Below, in pieces: positions 33,378 through 45,066 of a stretch of DNA of 64,000 nucleotides; the stretch's first letter is position 1, and each line of letters opens with the position of its first letter. The stretch comes from Geranomyces variabilis (lineage: Eukaryota > Chytridiomycota > Chytridiomycetes > Spizellomycetales > Powellomycetaceae), in NCBI GenBank assembly GCA_027603065.1, contig JADGJP010000060.1, positions 16,373 to 80,372 on the forward strand, given 5' to 3'. The notes under the pieces are model-generated. The model did no database searches. It was not told the origin of the DNA and worked only from the letters and a program-made list of their open reading frames with translations. Both the position numbers and the translations under genes were made by a program.

Positions 33378-33864
33378 GTTTGCAGTTAAGGATGGCCGCT
33401 TTTGCGATCGGAAGTGTGAAGACGTCGACTGAGGTTGAGGCGTTCAGATTCTTGCGGGGCGGTTGGCGCTTGTAATGCATCCGCGCGGACGCTAAATCTC
33501 GACGAGATGTGCATGCCGCCGTCGGAGCCCGCGCGTAATATGCATGCAGCTTGACTTGTTCCCCGCCGGCAACGCGGCCACAGATATCCGCGCCGTCCGC
33601 GGCGCGGACGAGATTTTTGACAGTAACGCGCTGCGCCACATTTAGCTGTCGAACACATTCAGTCCGCTGAATTTCGGACTCGCACACATCGAGTCCGCTC
33701 CGCTCGTCATCCGCGAGGCTTGCCAGCTGCGCGGACGGAGAGTCACGTCATGATGGTCTGTCTCTGAATGACCAGGACGGAATCGGGACGCATGTCGATG
33801 TCGTGAAGTAGAAAAGCTGCAGGAAGGTTAGGGATAGACTTACACGTTAGCTCTCTAAACAACC
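33378..33864. promoter_or_regulatory. Divergent promoter, synthetase / P450, GCGGA-rich
   Basis: About 0.49 kb. Repeated TCCGC/GCGGA elements: gtccgcggcgcggac at 33595-33609 (an inverted pair), agtccgctgaatttcggact at 33659-33678, gagtccgctccgctcg at 33690, catccgcgag near 33708 and gcgcggacgg near 33730. The same element recurs in the other cluster promoters. Confidence 0.6.
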
Positions 33865-35832
33865 ATGGACAGTCACTTCCTTCTCGCCAAACTGGTCAAC
33901 ACCGTGCGCGAGACGTCTTTCCCAGTCTCCGCTGCGGTCGCGGCCGCTGTAGCCCTTCTCTGTTATCACACAAACCTGCTCAAAAGTCTTATTGGAAGGT
34001 TAAACGATATTCGAAAACTGGTTGCGGTACGGTAACACCTGCTATTCGTCATCGCGCCGTGCTTTTCAATAACCAAGCGTCGTTGGCTTGCTTTTATAGT
34101 ATGCTAGAAGCACGAAAATCGTTGATAAAAAAGGTCAAGAGATCCCCGGACCAGGCCCCCTAGTGGAAACCAGGTTCTCTCGATTTGACTATCAGACCAG
34201 CATTACCAGAGACTACAAGGACAAGTATGGCGACGTTTACGTCGTCTACAATGGCACGATCCCGGAGCTTGTCCTCACCGACCCAACCGCCATCAAGCGG
34301 TACTATGCGAATGACGGCCGCGTTCATCGTAAGGCGCATGCCATCGGGTTTGGCTACTACTTTGGACGATTGCTCGGCAAAGCAGTGGGCACGATGCACA
34401 ATGAGGACTGGTTCCGCGTGCGCCGCGTGGTTGACCCGCATTTCCAGATGAAAGTGGTCAAGAACATGCTTCCGATGATGGAAAAGGACTTTTGCGAGTG
34501 GTTTGAACAGCTCGAAAACCACGCGGAAGCCAAACACCACGGAAATGCGTTTGAAATGGATGCGCTCTCAGTGTCTGAACGCACGCCGGTGAAGGTCGTT
34601 GCGCGGGCGCTTTTTGATCCCGTTTTGGCGGAGGATGACTTTGAGGCCTTGATCAAGATGAACGAGGTTCACGAGAAGCTGGTGGAGACAGCATTTCTGG
34701 GTCACTTGCCGTCCTATTCGTGGTACCGATGGCTTCCGACCAAGGCAAATCGCATGATGGACGAATATCAGGAAAAGTGGGAAGCGCTTGTACTGGACAT
34801 GGTGGCACGGTCGCGAAACGTGAGACCGGGTTTGCTTTCTCTTAGCCTCACACGTCTTTCATACACTCTCATACACTGAAACCGCTCGAATCATCAGGAA
34901 AACAAGTCATCCCCGATTAGCGAAATGTACAAGTCGGTTGAAGATGGCACTATGGAGCTTATTGAGGTAGCTTTGCACTTGAACCCAAATGCTTCTCGCA
35001 AGCTGGACACTCAACCTCCATCTTTCTCTAGCTTCTGCAAACTGCCGACGAGATTCTGTATACCAACATCGACGTGACATCGACAGCACTCGCTTGGGGT
35101 CTTATCCACCTTGCACAACACCCCAAAGCTCAAGCAAAAGCGCGCCGGGAGGTTTTTGCTGCAATGGAGAATCCGGAATATGGCGCTACCGAAAACGAGC
35201 GAATCGCTCACTACGTGGCCTTGTCTGGAACTTATCTGCACAACTGCATGCTGGAAGCCATGCGACTTGTGCCTTTGCTTTGTAAGTCACTTCATCGTCG
35301 AGGTGGAAGCAGTTAGAACGTGAATTGTCTAACCGCGGATGCCCGTCCTTACAGACTACTCCCTCCCGGAAGTAACGGCTGAGGCAAAGGAGATAGGCGG
35401 CTATGCGGTTCCTGCGAATGCAAGTATTTGGTGAAACCAAAGATGGAACCTTAGCTAGCATTGATAGCTGACATTGTCCGCCTTTTGCCACTCGCACAGA
35501 CCTCGGTACTCATTGACGCACACACGCTTAATCGCACCGCGCCGTGCTGGGCGCCAGATGGAGATTGTTACCGGCCTGAGCGTTTCGAGTCGCTTCAGGG
35601 TCTTGATTACCGCTACTCTCTATGGAGGTTTGGAATCGGCCCGCGCAAATGCGTGGGGCAGTTCTTTGGAGACAAGATCGCCAAGATGTTCCTTTCGAGC
35701 GCATTGCGGACCTTTGAGTACGAGATTGTGGGACCCATCACCAAAAAGCAAAATCTCTTTGTCCAAACACCCGAAGCGACTTTCCGAATGACGCCCATCG
35801 CGGGACTTGCACCGGCGGTGAGGCCTAAATAA
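33865..35832 (+). CDS. Cytochrome P450 monooxygenase
   Basis: Six exons (33865-34026, 34100-34819, 34898-34966, 35032-35281, 35355-35419, 35500-35832), 532 residues, all phases consistent. An N-terminal membrane anchor (FPVSAAVAAAVALLCY) is followed by a proline-rich hinge (IPGPGPLVETR), an I-helix region (LYTNIDVTSTALAWGL), ExxR (EAMR), the PERF motif and the haem loop FGIGPRKCVG with the axial Cys near 473. The fifth intron (35420-35499) needs a GC-AG splice (gcaagt donor): only that gives PANTSVLIDAHTLNRTAPCW in frame, the conserved segment between ExxR and PERF. It is ER-anchored and needs a reductase encoded elsewhere. Divergent pairing with the synthetase suggests oxidation of the synthetase product. 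The subfamily is not assigned. Confidence 0.93.
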
Positions 35833-35942
35833 GTTTTTCCATTACCTTTTAGCGTAGAGATATTCAGAGTAAAGTACTTTGTTATTAGCGTATATATGCC
35901 ACTGGGTTTACATGTAGAACCAGAATCAGGCAGCCTTGAGAT

Positions 35943-37765
35943 TTATTGGAGGAGCGCACTATTTAAGCATCTAGACTCAAATTTTAGGTGAGGGGAGGCT
36001 CGGGGAAAGAAAGCGATTACGCAGTCCTCGGCTGTCAAGCCGCACTGTCCGATCAGCTGGTCATCTTCCAGATATCGCGGTCGTGCGCCTTCCCAGTGCC
36101 ATAGCTGTAGATTTCCAGTCGAGCCAGACTCGATGTTTTCGGCCGAAGACGCGACGTTTGAGCGGGAGGCGGATAGTGAAAGGTAATGCCTCACGAATTT
36201 TTTGACCGCCGATACAGGCATGTGGCTCAGGACCGGCACCGGCACTGTAAGACCTTGGTTCTTCTCAAACCCAGCCAACGGGTAAGTATGCGCGTTTTTT
36301 GGTTTCGGACACCGGGGAACCGTAACATGGAGAACCGACACTTCAAAGCTGCCGTCAGGGGAAGGCACATGAGAAACTGTGTCATGAGTGGGCAGAATAG
36401 GCGACTGGACGTCAGCTGGTGGCTGGCATTCGCTGGCGGGAAGACAAATGGATGGCGGGATCATGACAGGGGAGGGGTCAAAGTAGAAGGGCGGAAGCAA
36501 TTGACTAAGAGGTGCAGGTTCCTTAAGACTGTTCTCGCAGGTCCCAATGCGTAAGTCGGTGTCGGATACGCGAGAGTGGGCATTGCGGCAGCAACAGCAG
36601 GGGTCAGTGGGCCTGTCATCGACACCGATAAGCCTACCGCAGCGGCAGAAGGTGTGGATGGTAAGTCCGCCAGGCGCGAAGCAGAAGCTAGCAGTCTCCC
36701 GTTGTTGTTGATGGGTTTCGGTGACAGCCATGACGACGTACGCTCAAAATGTTCGACAAAGGTCGAAGACAGTGTTGGAATGACCAAGGCCGACACCGAG
36801 CCCGTTAAAGAGGACGGCGGACCCTCGAAAAAAGCAGGTGTTGCGGTTTGCGCTGAGGACTCGTCGCTAAAGGATTCTGACAGCAGAGTCGATGTATAGC
36901 TGTCGAACCAGTCGTTGTCAAAGATGGAGGAGTCCACACTTTTGGCTTCGCAGGCGGACAAAATTTCGGAATCTTTGGCATCCGTTGAGGGTGACATCCG
37001 TCGACTCTTCTCCAGCGCTGTACTGTTTTCGGCATTGGCGCAATCAATGTTGGGACGTTTTGTCCCCGCGACGGTGCAGGGATGTAGCTCGTCCGCCTTG
37101 CCCTTGCCTTTGCCCTTACTTTCCGGGACCAGCATCTCGAAGATTGACATTCCGATTTCTTTATTGTCCCTCGCAGCATCGCAGTGAGGAATGTGGTCCT
37201 TTGCTTGCAGAAAGCGCGCCAGGTTTCTGCATGGAAGAAAATTAGCGCACGGAGAGCCGGAAAGGCAGACACATATGATTTTGCAGTTTTGTACCTTCCG
37301 CATCGGCAATGCCAATGACTAGACCTTTTTTGTTCTCTGTACACGCATGGGAGGCACTTGCAAGCAAGGCAAATGGAATCACCGGCCTCGATGACCTCTT
37401 TGCCGCGCTGGGCGTGGGCTTCGTGCAAGTGAGGTACCAAATATTGAGCTATGATGAGGTCCTCGCACAATATGCATTTGACATGCCGTTGATCTTCTAA
37501 AAAAGGGAAGGGAATAAGTATTAACAAATCGAAGGTGCAAGTCCGACGGCAGAGCGAGCGCACATTACAGCGAGACTACAAGTGACTCACCCCCGAGAAA
37601 AGCCAGGATCCGCTCGGCAGACAAAAAATCGGTTTTTGGTATCCATGATGCTCGCCTTCTGAGAAGCACGAGGGGGTCGTGCACGCTCAACGGTTGAGGC
37701 GGCGGTTGCGGCTGGCGAGAGCTCCCTGCCGCTTGATGCGTGGCAGTACCGGTTCGCTGGCGCAT
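35943..37765 (-). CDS. Zinc-finger protein, putative pathway regulator
   Basis: Four exons (37765-37591, 37496-37295, 37226-36570, 36504-35943), 531 residues, phases 1, 2 and 2 closing exactly. The start is supported by a TATA box (tatatagc) about 75-80 bases upstream. A Cys/His-rich region lies at about residues 66-150: VKCILCEDLIIAQYLVPHLH EAH is a C-x2-C...H-x-H-x2-H finger, followed by CLACKCLPC, HWHCRCGR and HIPHC, so several zinc sites are likely. The middle is Ser/Thr-rich with a basic KGKGKGK patch. The C-terminal 120 residues (TVPVPVLSHMPVSAVKKFV ... LQLWHW ... LEDDQLIGQCGLTAEDCVIAFF) have the strand-helix-strand pattern of a ubiquitin-like fold; this is inference. It is the only likely regulator in the cluster and is divergent from the phosphate carrier. 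Could instead be an E3-like or chromatin protein. Confidence 0.7.
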
Positions 37766-37835
37766 TCTAAGGTTTTTAATGCTGTCTGAGACGCCGGAAT
37801 CCCTGTTCGGGAGGGGCAAGCGTCTTTCGCAGGCC

Positions 37836-37850
37836 GAGCTATATACGCAC
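37836..37850 (-). promoter_or_regulatory. TATA box of the zinc-finger gene
   Basis: On the minus strand gcgtatatagctcgg precedes the ATG at 37765 by about 75-80 bases and supports that start. Confidence 0.55.
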
Positions 37851-38039
37851 TGCCGTACAAGTGAGAGTGGCCACACCCACGACTCCCCCGCTCACTCCAA
37901 AAAACGTGCGGGCCGCGGCTGGCAAGGCAAAGCCAGAAAAAAAGAAGAGGAAAGGCGCATGCCATCTGTGCCAAGCAGCGCAGAAGGGGTTAAAAAAACG
38001 TTAGGAGTGACGTAAGTCAGCCGCTAGCCAATATGGTAG

Positions 38040-38080
38040 TAGGAGTACAGTTCGCCAAATCCGCCAAATCCGCCACTTGT
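38040..38080. promoter_or_regulatory. TCCGCC repeats between regulator and carrier
   Basis: gccaaatccgccaaatccgc (38053-38072) is followed by cacttg: two or three direct copies of (A)ATCCGCC in the shared promoter of the zinc-finger gene and the phosphate carrier, matching elements elsewhere in the cluster. Confidence 0.5.
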
Positions 38081-38233
38081 AACCGTATCCTCGGCTCCCC
38101 ACGATGTATGGCTGTTGCGTTTCAGCGGCGAGGTGTCCTTAAGTTGGCCGTCCCGCAGTAGAGCTGCCGGCCCTTCGCACCTCGTCGCTTCTCACACACA
38201 AAATCCCTGCATTACACCTCCGTCACATAATCG

Positions 38234-39427
38234 ATGACTTCTGCTGCTACCATAATCAAGGCCCCGTGGGATGCTCGCCTCGCAGGGCCCGTGCCGCACG
38301 ACGGGACATACTATGCGAAGTGCTTCGGCTCCGGGATCGTCGCTTGTGGCGCCACGCACACTTTAATCACCCCGCTCGATGTCACCAAATGCTCTATGCA
38401 AGTCAACCCTACCAAATACAAGGGACTCGGGCAAGGGCTTCGCACAATTATTTCGGAGGAAGGCGCACGCGCAATCTGGAAGGGCTGGGGTCCCACAGGT
38501 AGGAAGTGACCCGTCGCGTTTGTGCTCTTTCGAATAACCCGGATGCTCAAGCTTGCCCTTTGCTCAAGCGGTGGGATACTCGGCTCAGGGTGCCTTCAAA
38601 TTTGGGCTCTATGAGTTCTTCAAGGATACCTACTCCAACCTCGTCGGGGAAGAGAATGCTGCAAAATACAAGCCTCTTATCTGTAAGTGATTTTTTCACG
38701 CGTCAAGAGGGCACCATCTAATACGTGTCGTTTCCTCATGACTTTTGCTACTACAGGGTGCGCCGGCTCCGCGTCCGCCGAGTTCTTTGCCGACCTGGCG
38801 CTCTGTCCATTCGAAATGACCAAGGTCAAAGTGCAGACATCTGCAGTCGGCACATTCCCAACCGCGTTTGGGCCTGCACTGTCGCAAATGATGACCCGCC
38901 GCGCCGACACTAAATTCCCTTACGGATCCATTGGACCCTTGTGGGCCCGGCAGTATGTATCTGCGCTTGGGTTGATGATGGCGCACAATTCCAAAAGCAT
39001 CTGCTGATCTTGGTTCCAATCCTCTCCTTCAAGAATCCCGTACAACGTTTCCAAGTTCTTCTTCTTTGAACAGATCGTTTCTGGCATGTACACATACGTC
39101 TTCACAAAACCGAAGGACACGTACTCCAAGACCACCCAACTGGGTGTGACATTTGCTTCGGGTTACCTTGCCGGTGTTGTGTGCGCGATTGTGTCCCACC
39201 CAGCCGATTCAATTGTATCACTCATGTCCAAGCCGGATAACAAGGGCAAGAGCGTTGGTCAGATTGCGCGAGAGACGGGCGCCAAGCGCTTGTTTACCGG
39301 AGGTCTTGGCACTCGTGTGCTGATGATCGGAACCCTCACCGGCTTGCAATGGTGGATATACGACTCGCTCAAGACGGCAATGGGAATGGGCACCACGGGT
39401 GGCGCTGCGCCTGCGGCTGCCAAGTAA
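38234..39427 (+). CDS. MIR1: Mitochondrial phosphate carrier (Mir1 type)
   Basis: Member of the mitochondrial carrier family that imports phosphate into the matrix. Four exons (38234-38498, 38569-38682, 38757-38952, 39034-39427), phases 1, 1 and 2, 322 residues. The three repeats have carrier signatures: TPLDVTKCSMQV, CPFEMTKVKVQT and SHPADSIVSLMSK. Phosphate-carrier hallmarks are GYSAQGAFKFGLYEFFK, LWARQIPYNVSKF and GGLGTRVLMIGTLTGLQWWI. It is a housekeeping-type gene, yet it sits inside the biosynthetic cluster, divergent from the regulator and sharing its GCGGA-type promoter. A truncated inverted copy of exon 4 lies at the far border (59539-60054). It could be an accidental resident or a spare, inhibitor-tolerant target; that is inference. 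Confidence 0.92.
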
Positions 39428-40329
39428 GGGCTGGGTGTGCTTCCGAGATAAGATTAGACAGAAGCTTTTGAATGAGATTATCATGCACTCCCTGCCCGAG
39501 CGCCCACTCCGGTTTTTTCTATTGTCGAAATCGCTGGGTACAACAACAATCGAATCAACAATTGGGAAAGTGAGCGACCAAGCCTTTTCAAGGGAAACGT
39601 ATCCCTCTAAATCATGTTCGCGACAGGAAACAGGTGATCGGGATAAGTTCCTAATTCGAGTAAATTGCCGCCGAGTGTCCATTTATCCGCATGCGTAGCT
39701 CCCGCAACGTCCGTGCATTTGGGTGGTGCTTAGTTCGAAAGCAGTTCCCTGTGAGAACGGTACGGAAGGAAGGAAGGACGGTGACGGGAGCAAACGGCTG
39801 CTGACCCATCATCTCGCTGTCCGAAAAGGGTATCCTCATTTCAGCGACGGCGCCAACGGGATCTACAGCAGACGGTCTATAATAGTATCATAACATTCCA
39901 CCCTCCATCACAGCTGCTGGCCGGTTCTCCTTTTCAGCTGGCTGAGGGGCTTGTTGTAGGTTATGTAGATCGAGAGGTAGGACACAGTGCCAGAGCGGGC
40001 AAACGTAGTAGAGGTAGGCGGTAAGGAAGACGGGAAAGAGTATGCAGAGTGATGGCGACGAGAAGACCCACACGCTTCATATTCTGAGCTGAACAAGGAC
40101 GTGCTTCGATAAGCCTTTCGTGCATGCAAAGGTATTGATTGATCCGGCCATGTCTCTGCTGGCACGGGCTGTATCATTGCGCAAACATGCAAGTGTCTGT
40201 CAATGGGCCCGTGAAGACAAGTCTCAGGCGAGCGCAGAGTTCGGCTCTCCCAAATCGCAGCTCTTTCGGGCGTCTTCTCGAACGGCGCTGCATTCCACAC
40301 ACAAGTTGATTTATTCTACTGGCTCCTGC
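39428..40329. other. Intergenic, no gene seen
   Basis: About 0.9 kb between convergent genes. Open frames here lack coding character. Nothing else identified. Confidence 0.4.
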
Positions 40330-42142
40330 TCAAAGAACATTTTCGTCTACAAAGCCAGGCAAGATAACTCTCTGGCCCGCTTCCGTCCGCTCCTTAAGCC
40401 TCGCCATTACGTCTCGCGGCCGTTCCAAAAACATATGCTGGGGAACAAAGAGATGCATCGCCTCGTACGCTGTGCCCAGCTCTCGCGCCCGCGCTCGCAA
40501 TGATTTATGTTCGTCTACCATGAACTCCAAACCGTGCCTCTCAAAGGACTCGGCCAGCGGATCAATTTGTTGTCTACCTTCCCCATCCTTTTCGGTCTGT
40601 ACAACAAAAGGGAAGTCCGAGTGCTGTGCAAAAAACGTCAGCAACACTTCATTGAACCTGCACCCGAGGACTTTGTCAATTTGCTGCAAGTTGTCGCCGC
40701 AGGCGTGCGTCGAGTGCTCTCTGCCGCGGTGATTGTCACCCATAACCAGCTCAACAAGCTCATCGTTGTTGCCGTTGATTGAATTGGCAATGAGGCAGAG
40801 ATGGGGCTCAATCAACACGGCGTCGCACGAGAATGGCGACACTTGCTTGATGCGGAAGTTCACATCAGGACCAATGATTTGGTTCCGAGTCGACGTCACA
40901 GCAGCGTCTGGAAGGCTCCCGACGTCAGGGTCGATTCTGAAAAAGTTGGAATGGAAGCCTGCGGAGTATCAGTTCAGGCAATGGGCTGCTAGTAGTAGAG
41001 GGAACCGATCAGATATCTGCGTGGACGAACAAACCTTCAGTGCAGAAGCGATGCACAGTCAAAAATATGGGAGCGTTGCTCATAACGATAGTGTGTCGAA
41101 TGGAGGGAATCGTCGCAAACGTAGGTACTGCTGCAATGCCCCGCGCGGAGACCCGTGTGGCGTCGCGGATGACATTTGCCATGGCGTCTGGCATACCCGA
41201 CTGCTTGCAGTTAGCTTCCATGAAGCTACTGGATAGCTGCGAAATCCAAATCTGCATCGCCGACATCTCATCTGTAATCAAGCGAGGTCCGTCTTTCCGA
41301 TTGCGGTATGTGCAGCGCTCGGAACCGTGCACGCAACGACAAACAAGTTCAGGGCCGTCTCGGGCGATGTGAGCGTCAAAGTATCGCTGAGGAGACACTC
41401 GGTAAATGAAATTTCCGCCGGGTCGCCGCACACACGTTTTGAATCGCGACAAGATGTTGGAAAAGACCAGGAAGCGACAGACGAGGCGGAAATCGGCGAC
41501 GTCCCAAACTGGGGCACCTTCGCGAGATACCGCTTTCTTTTTACCGGTGCTCTTCTGTCCACGGTGCGGTAGCAAGTCTGGCGTCGATGGCGGTGTTACC
41601 GGGGCCCATGAGATCTCAGCGGAGTCTTCGTCACCCCACTCGCTCCACCAAAACATCAACCCGGTTTTTTCGTAAAAAGAATTAAGCGTCTCCTCTCGCT
41701 TGCTGAGGTTGTTAAGCCGGTGAACAGGCGTGTTCTTATCGCAGAGCTCACGATGAAAAGCGGCAGCTTGACCGACCATCTGCTGTAGCTTCTCACGGAC
41801 ACCAGCGAAGCGCTTGCGAGTTACCCCCGCGTTCTTGCGAAACTCGTTTAGGATGTTGAGCAGCATTACTGGACGAATTTGGCAGGCGCAGTCTCCAACA
41901 TGGCTGTCAAAATCCATAAACGTGCCCCAAGAGTATGTCTCATAGCTCGTGTCGGCAGGAGTGGTGGGGACGAGCGTGGTCGATGGACTTTCAGGTTCGG
42001 GGATTACGAGCTTTTCGAAGGCGGTGAGCGCATGTGCTGCATCTCGTGCTCCACGGATAATGCGTCGCAGGTGGAAAGGATACAGACGCTGCAAGAGTGG
42101 CTTTTCGCGGGCGGAGAAATCGTCGAACAGAAGCACAGACAT
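40330..42142 (-). CDS. 578-residue protein of unknown function in the cluster
   Basis: Two exons (42142-41035 and 40958-40330), intron of 76 bases, phase 1, joined as CTEG/FHSNFFRIDPDVG. The start is preceded by caaaa and no earlier in-frame Met. No signal peptide or membrane helix. Recognisable only by features: a helical N-terminal half (HVGDCACQIRPVMLLNILNE), a basic Lys/Gly linker (GQKSTGKKKAVSREG), a Cys-containing CRCVHGSERCTYRNRK segment, and a C-terminal helical part (ESFERHGLEFMVDEHKSLRA ... TAYEAMHLFVPQHMF). I do not recognise the family. It is divergent from the laccase with GCGGA elements between them, which argues for cluster membership. Confidence 0.65.
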
Positions 42143-42564
42143 TTTTGTACAACTGAAGAGCGGTTACCGATTTCTGCGAAGGTTTAAATGTTTTCGATTT
42201 TGGGCCCCAAGAGGATACCGCTTTCAATGTAATCGGTTTTCTAACGTTTTTTTTTTCTTTTTTTTTTTTTCCTTTTGTTTTTTTCCACAGGACGTGGTGT
42301 AATGTACCTGATGCTGTGCTTTGACGATTCCTATCCCCTTTGGGTATCAAAGTTGACGAGGCCGGCTATGCTGACGCTTGTGCTGGAGTCGGAATTGGCG
42401 AATCCGCTCGGTCCGCCGCTTCGTCCGCTCCGTCCACAGCGAGTTCCGAGTGACAATGACGTTCGCGACGAGCAGTGGACACATGTTCCAGGAAGCGTAG
42501 ATAGGTGGATATAGTTAACATGAAGCGTATCATACCGTAGTTCTCACTGCTCACCTCTGAAGAC
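42143..42564. promoter_or_regulatory. Divergent promoter, unknown protein / laccase
   Basis: Contains a long T-rich tract (42246-42290) and clustered TCCGC elements (aatccgctcggtccgccgct and cgtccgctccgtcc, 42403-42436). Confidence 0.55.
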
Positions 42565-44805
42565 ATGAAGATTCTTTCTATATTGATCCAGTTGCTTTTC
42601 ACTTTGGTTGCGACTGCACCGCTGGGCAAGCTGCGCACCTATAATTGGCACATCAGCCGCTTCATTGAACTACCGGACGGCGTGGAGGTATCCCGGCTAG
42701 GAATTAACGGTCGAGCAGGCGCAGAGACCATCATTGGTGAGAAAATGGGAAGACGTGGCCACGATATCAAGCCTTTACCGACAAAATGTGCCTGCGGAAT
42801 CCAGATGTTAACGTCGGGGACGTCGTAAAAGTGTTCGTCACGAATGGTTTGGACGTCCCGACCACTTTACACTGGCACGGAATTACGCAAAAGAGTGAGA
42901 GTTCGAAATGTTATAAAGAGACATTGTCGTTTGGATCCTAATTAGACATCTCTTCCACTTTCCTAGACACCGTGGCTATGGATGGGCCAGCTATGGTCAC
43001 CCAATGCCCCATCCCGCCGGGATTGTCCTTCGAATATACATGGAATGCAACCGACGCCGGCACCTTCTGGTGGCATGGACATTACCGTGGGCAAGGTGCG
43101 CGCAGCGTTCTGGGCTCGTCAATGTGTCCCTTGTTTGCCCAACGGCCCAAAAAATAACGTCAAGCTTATTTTCCAACAGTTTCAGACGGCCTGCGTGGTC
43201 CGATCGTGATTCGGGCTGCAAATGAACCGTTCGGTATAAATTTTCGACAGCTACTTTGGATGTACTTGTCCTTTCGTTGAGTCTCTCGTTTTCTCGCTAG
43301 TTTACGATGAGGAACGAATAATTTTTTTGGAAGATCACTTCTATACAAGCTCGGAAGAGGAAATTGCCGGTTATCTCGTGCGTATTACGTGTTGTCCTAA
43401 CCGAAATGCTTCCTAATCCTGATGAGTTTTCAACAGCGACCGGGAGCCATGGTACCCCTCCCATCATCTGGCTTGCTCAATCATCGAGGCGTTCCGCATC
43501 GGTCAGCAAGCGAGAACACAGAAAATAGCACTGGACACCACACTTTGGTTGCCAATATTGATTTTCAGCCTGGAAGACGATATCTGCTGCGTGTTATAAA
43601 CGCAGCGGCGGTGGTGCCTTTCAACTTCGCAATCGACGCTCACCGGTTGACCATCGTGCAAGCTGACGCTACGGATGTCGTCGACAACGTCACGGTTGAT
43701 GGCGTATTCGTCGATATTGGGCAGCGGTATTCGGTCATCGTAAGCGCCGACCAACCAATCGATCGCTACTGGATGAGGGCTGTATGTATCGGTGCTATCA
43801 TACAAGCGCAGTGCTTATGTGTTTCACTAACCTAGATTACGCTGCCGTTGCTTCCACTCCAGATAATGCGTAAGTTTGTCTAAACCCGCAAGACTGACGG
43901 TTTGTATACCTGCTCACGTGTTGGGCGTCTTTCGGACACTAGCTATTACAAAGTGGCGTCGCCCGCTTGAAGTGCTAGGAACAGTGACATATGCAGGCGC
44001 TGATGCATCGCTCCCTCCGACAAGCCATGTAACCACCGAGCCCGAGTTTCTGGCCGAGAATGGCTTGCAGCTGCAAAACCGAATACCAACTCCTGCGCCG
44101 GACCGTGTTCACCGAAGCTACGTGCTTGCATGGGATTTTCATGCAGATGAAAGCGGCCGAGACAACAGCGGGGTAACTCGCGGTTGGATCAGCATGAACG
44201 TCACTCGCCCACTCACCACTTCAGATGGTGTGACGTATACCGCACCGACGGTCCCAACCCTCTTTCAAATTGCGGACGGCAAGGATCCAGACGCCTTGCC
44301 GGAAACCAGCATTCCATTCTCGGCTGAGACCGATGAAACCATCGATCTCATATTTATGAACCGAGAGTTCCCACCGCATCCGATGCACCTTCATGGTCAC
44401 ACCGTCTGGGTCCTAGGATCAGGTCAGGCTGCAGCTTTCGAGGACATCCCATTTGGCCTATTTAAACTCCGCAACCCGCTGCGCCGTGACACATTTACCG
44501 TTCCGTCGGGATCAAGGGACGGGACTGTTTTTGGCTGGACAGCCGTGCGCACCATTGCGGATAACCCCGGCGTATGGTTCTTGCACTGTCACCTAGAGTT
44601 TCACATCATCGCGGGCCTGGCTATGACATTCGTTTCCGGTGCGCAAACTGTTCGCGACCGAGGCGTGCCAGAGCCGAACAGACAGTTGTGCCACGCGTTC
44701 GCTAAGTGGCAATCCCGTGCCGCAGATCTCGCTATGTCCTCCACCGCGGCCGCGGCTGCGGGACCGGGCGTTGATGAGGATGACACCTTAGTTGTGCAGA
44801 CATAG
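42565..44805 (+). CDS. Multicopper oxidase, laccase type
   Basis: Secreted copper oxidase that couples one-electron oxidation of phenols to reduction of oxygen. Eight exons (42565-42736, 42805-42894, 42967-43095, 43180-43233, 43301-43377, 43437-43781, 43836-43869, 43943-44805); seven introns of 54-84 bases; 587 residues with consistent phases. A short signal peptide ([16 protein letters not shown]) precedes the three cupredoxin domains. All four copper motifs are present: [18 protein letters not shown] and HCHLEFH, with Leu as the likely axial residue, which favours higher potential. VTQCPIPPG and the DG...RGPIVI segment are family-typical. The C-terminus is Ala-rich and acidic. In this setting it could couple or oxidise the phenolic product outside the cell. 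Confidence 0.93.
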
Positions 44806-45066
44806 AGCTTAGTGACAATAGACATCATCCGTGTGTAATTCTTGCAATGGCACGGTCTTCGCGGTGGGGCTCCTAGATCAACTGCGACTTCGGGTGTATC
44901 GCGCTTCAATACTTGTAAATTGAAATCACACAAGCTGAAACCACCTACGAGCTTGCGCTTTTAGATGAGCAAGGACCGAGTCGAGGCCATTGTGGACGCC
45001 AGACTACGGGACCAACAGTTCTTATGATATCGAGAAATTTTGTGAAAAGTTCTGATGGGATAGCGC

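Noticed and set aside
42246-42290. Long T tract as a terminator or intron end
   Set aside because: No gene on the plus strand ends or splices there that I can support; treated as a promoter tract.
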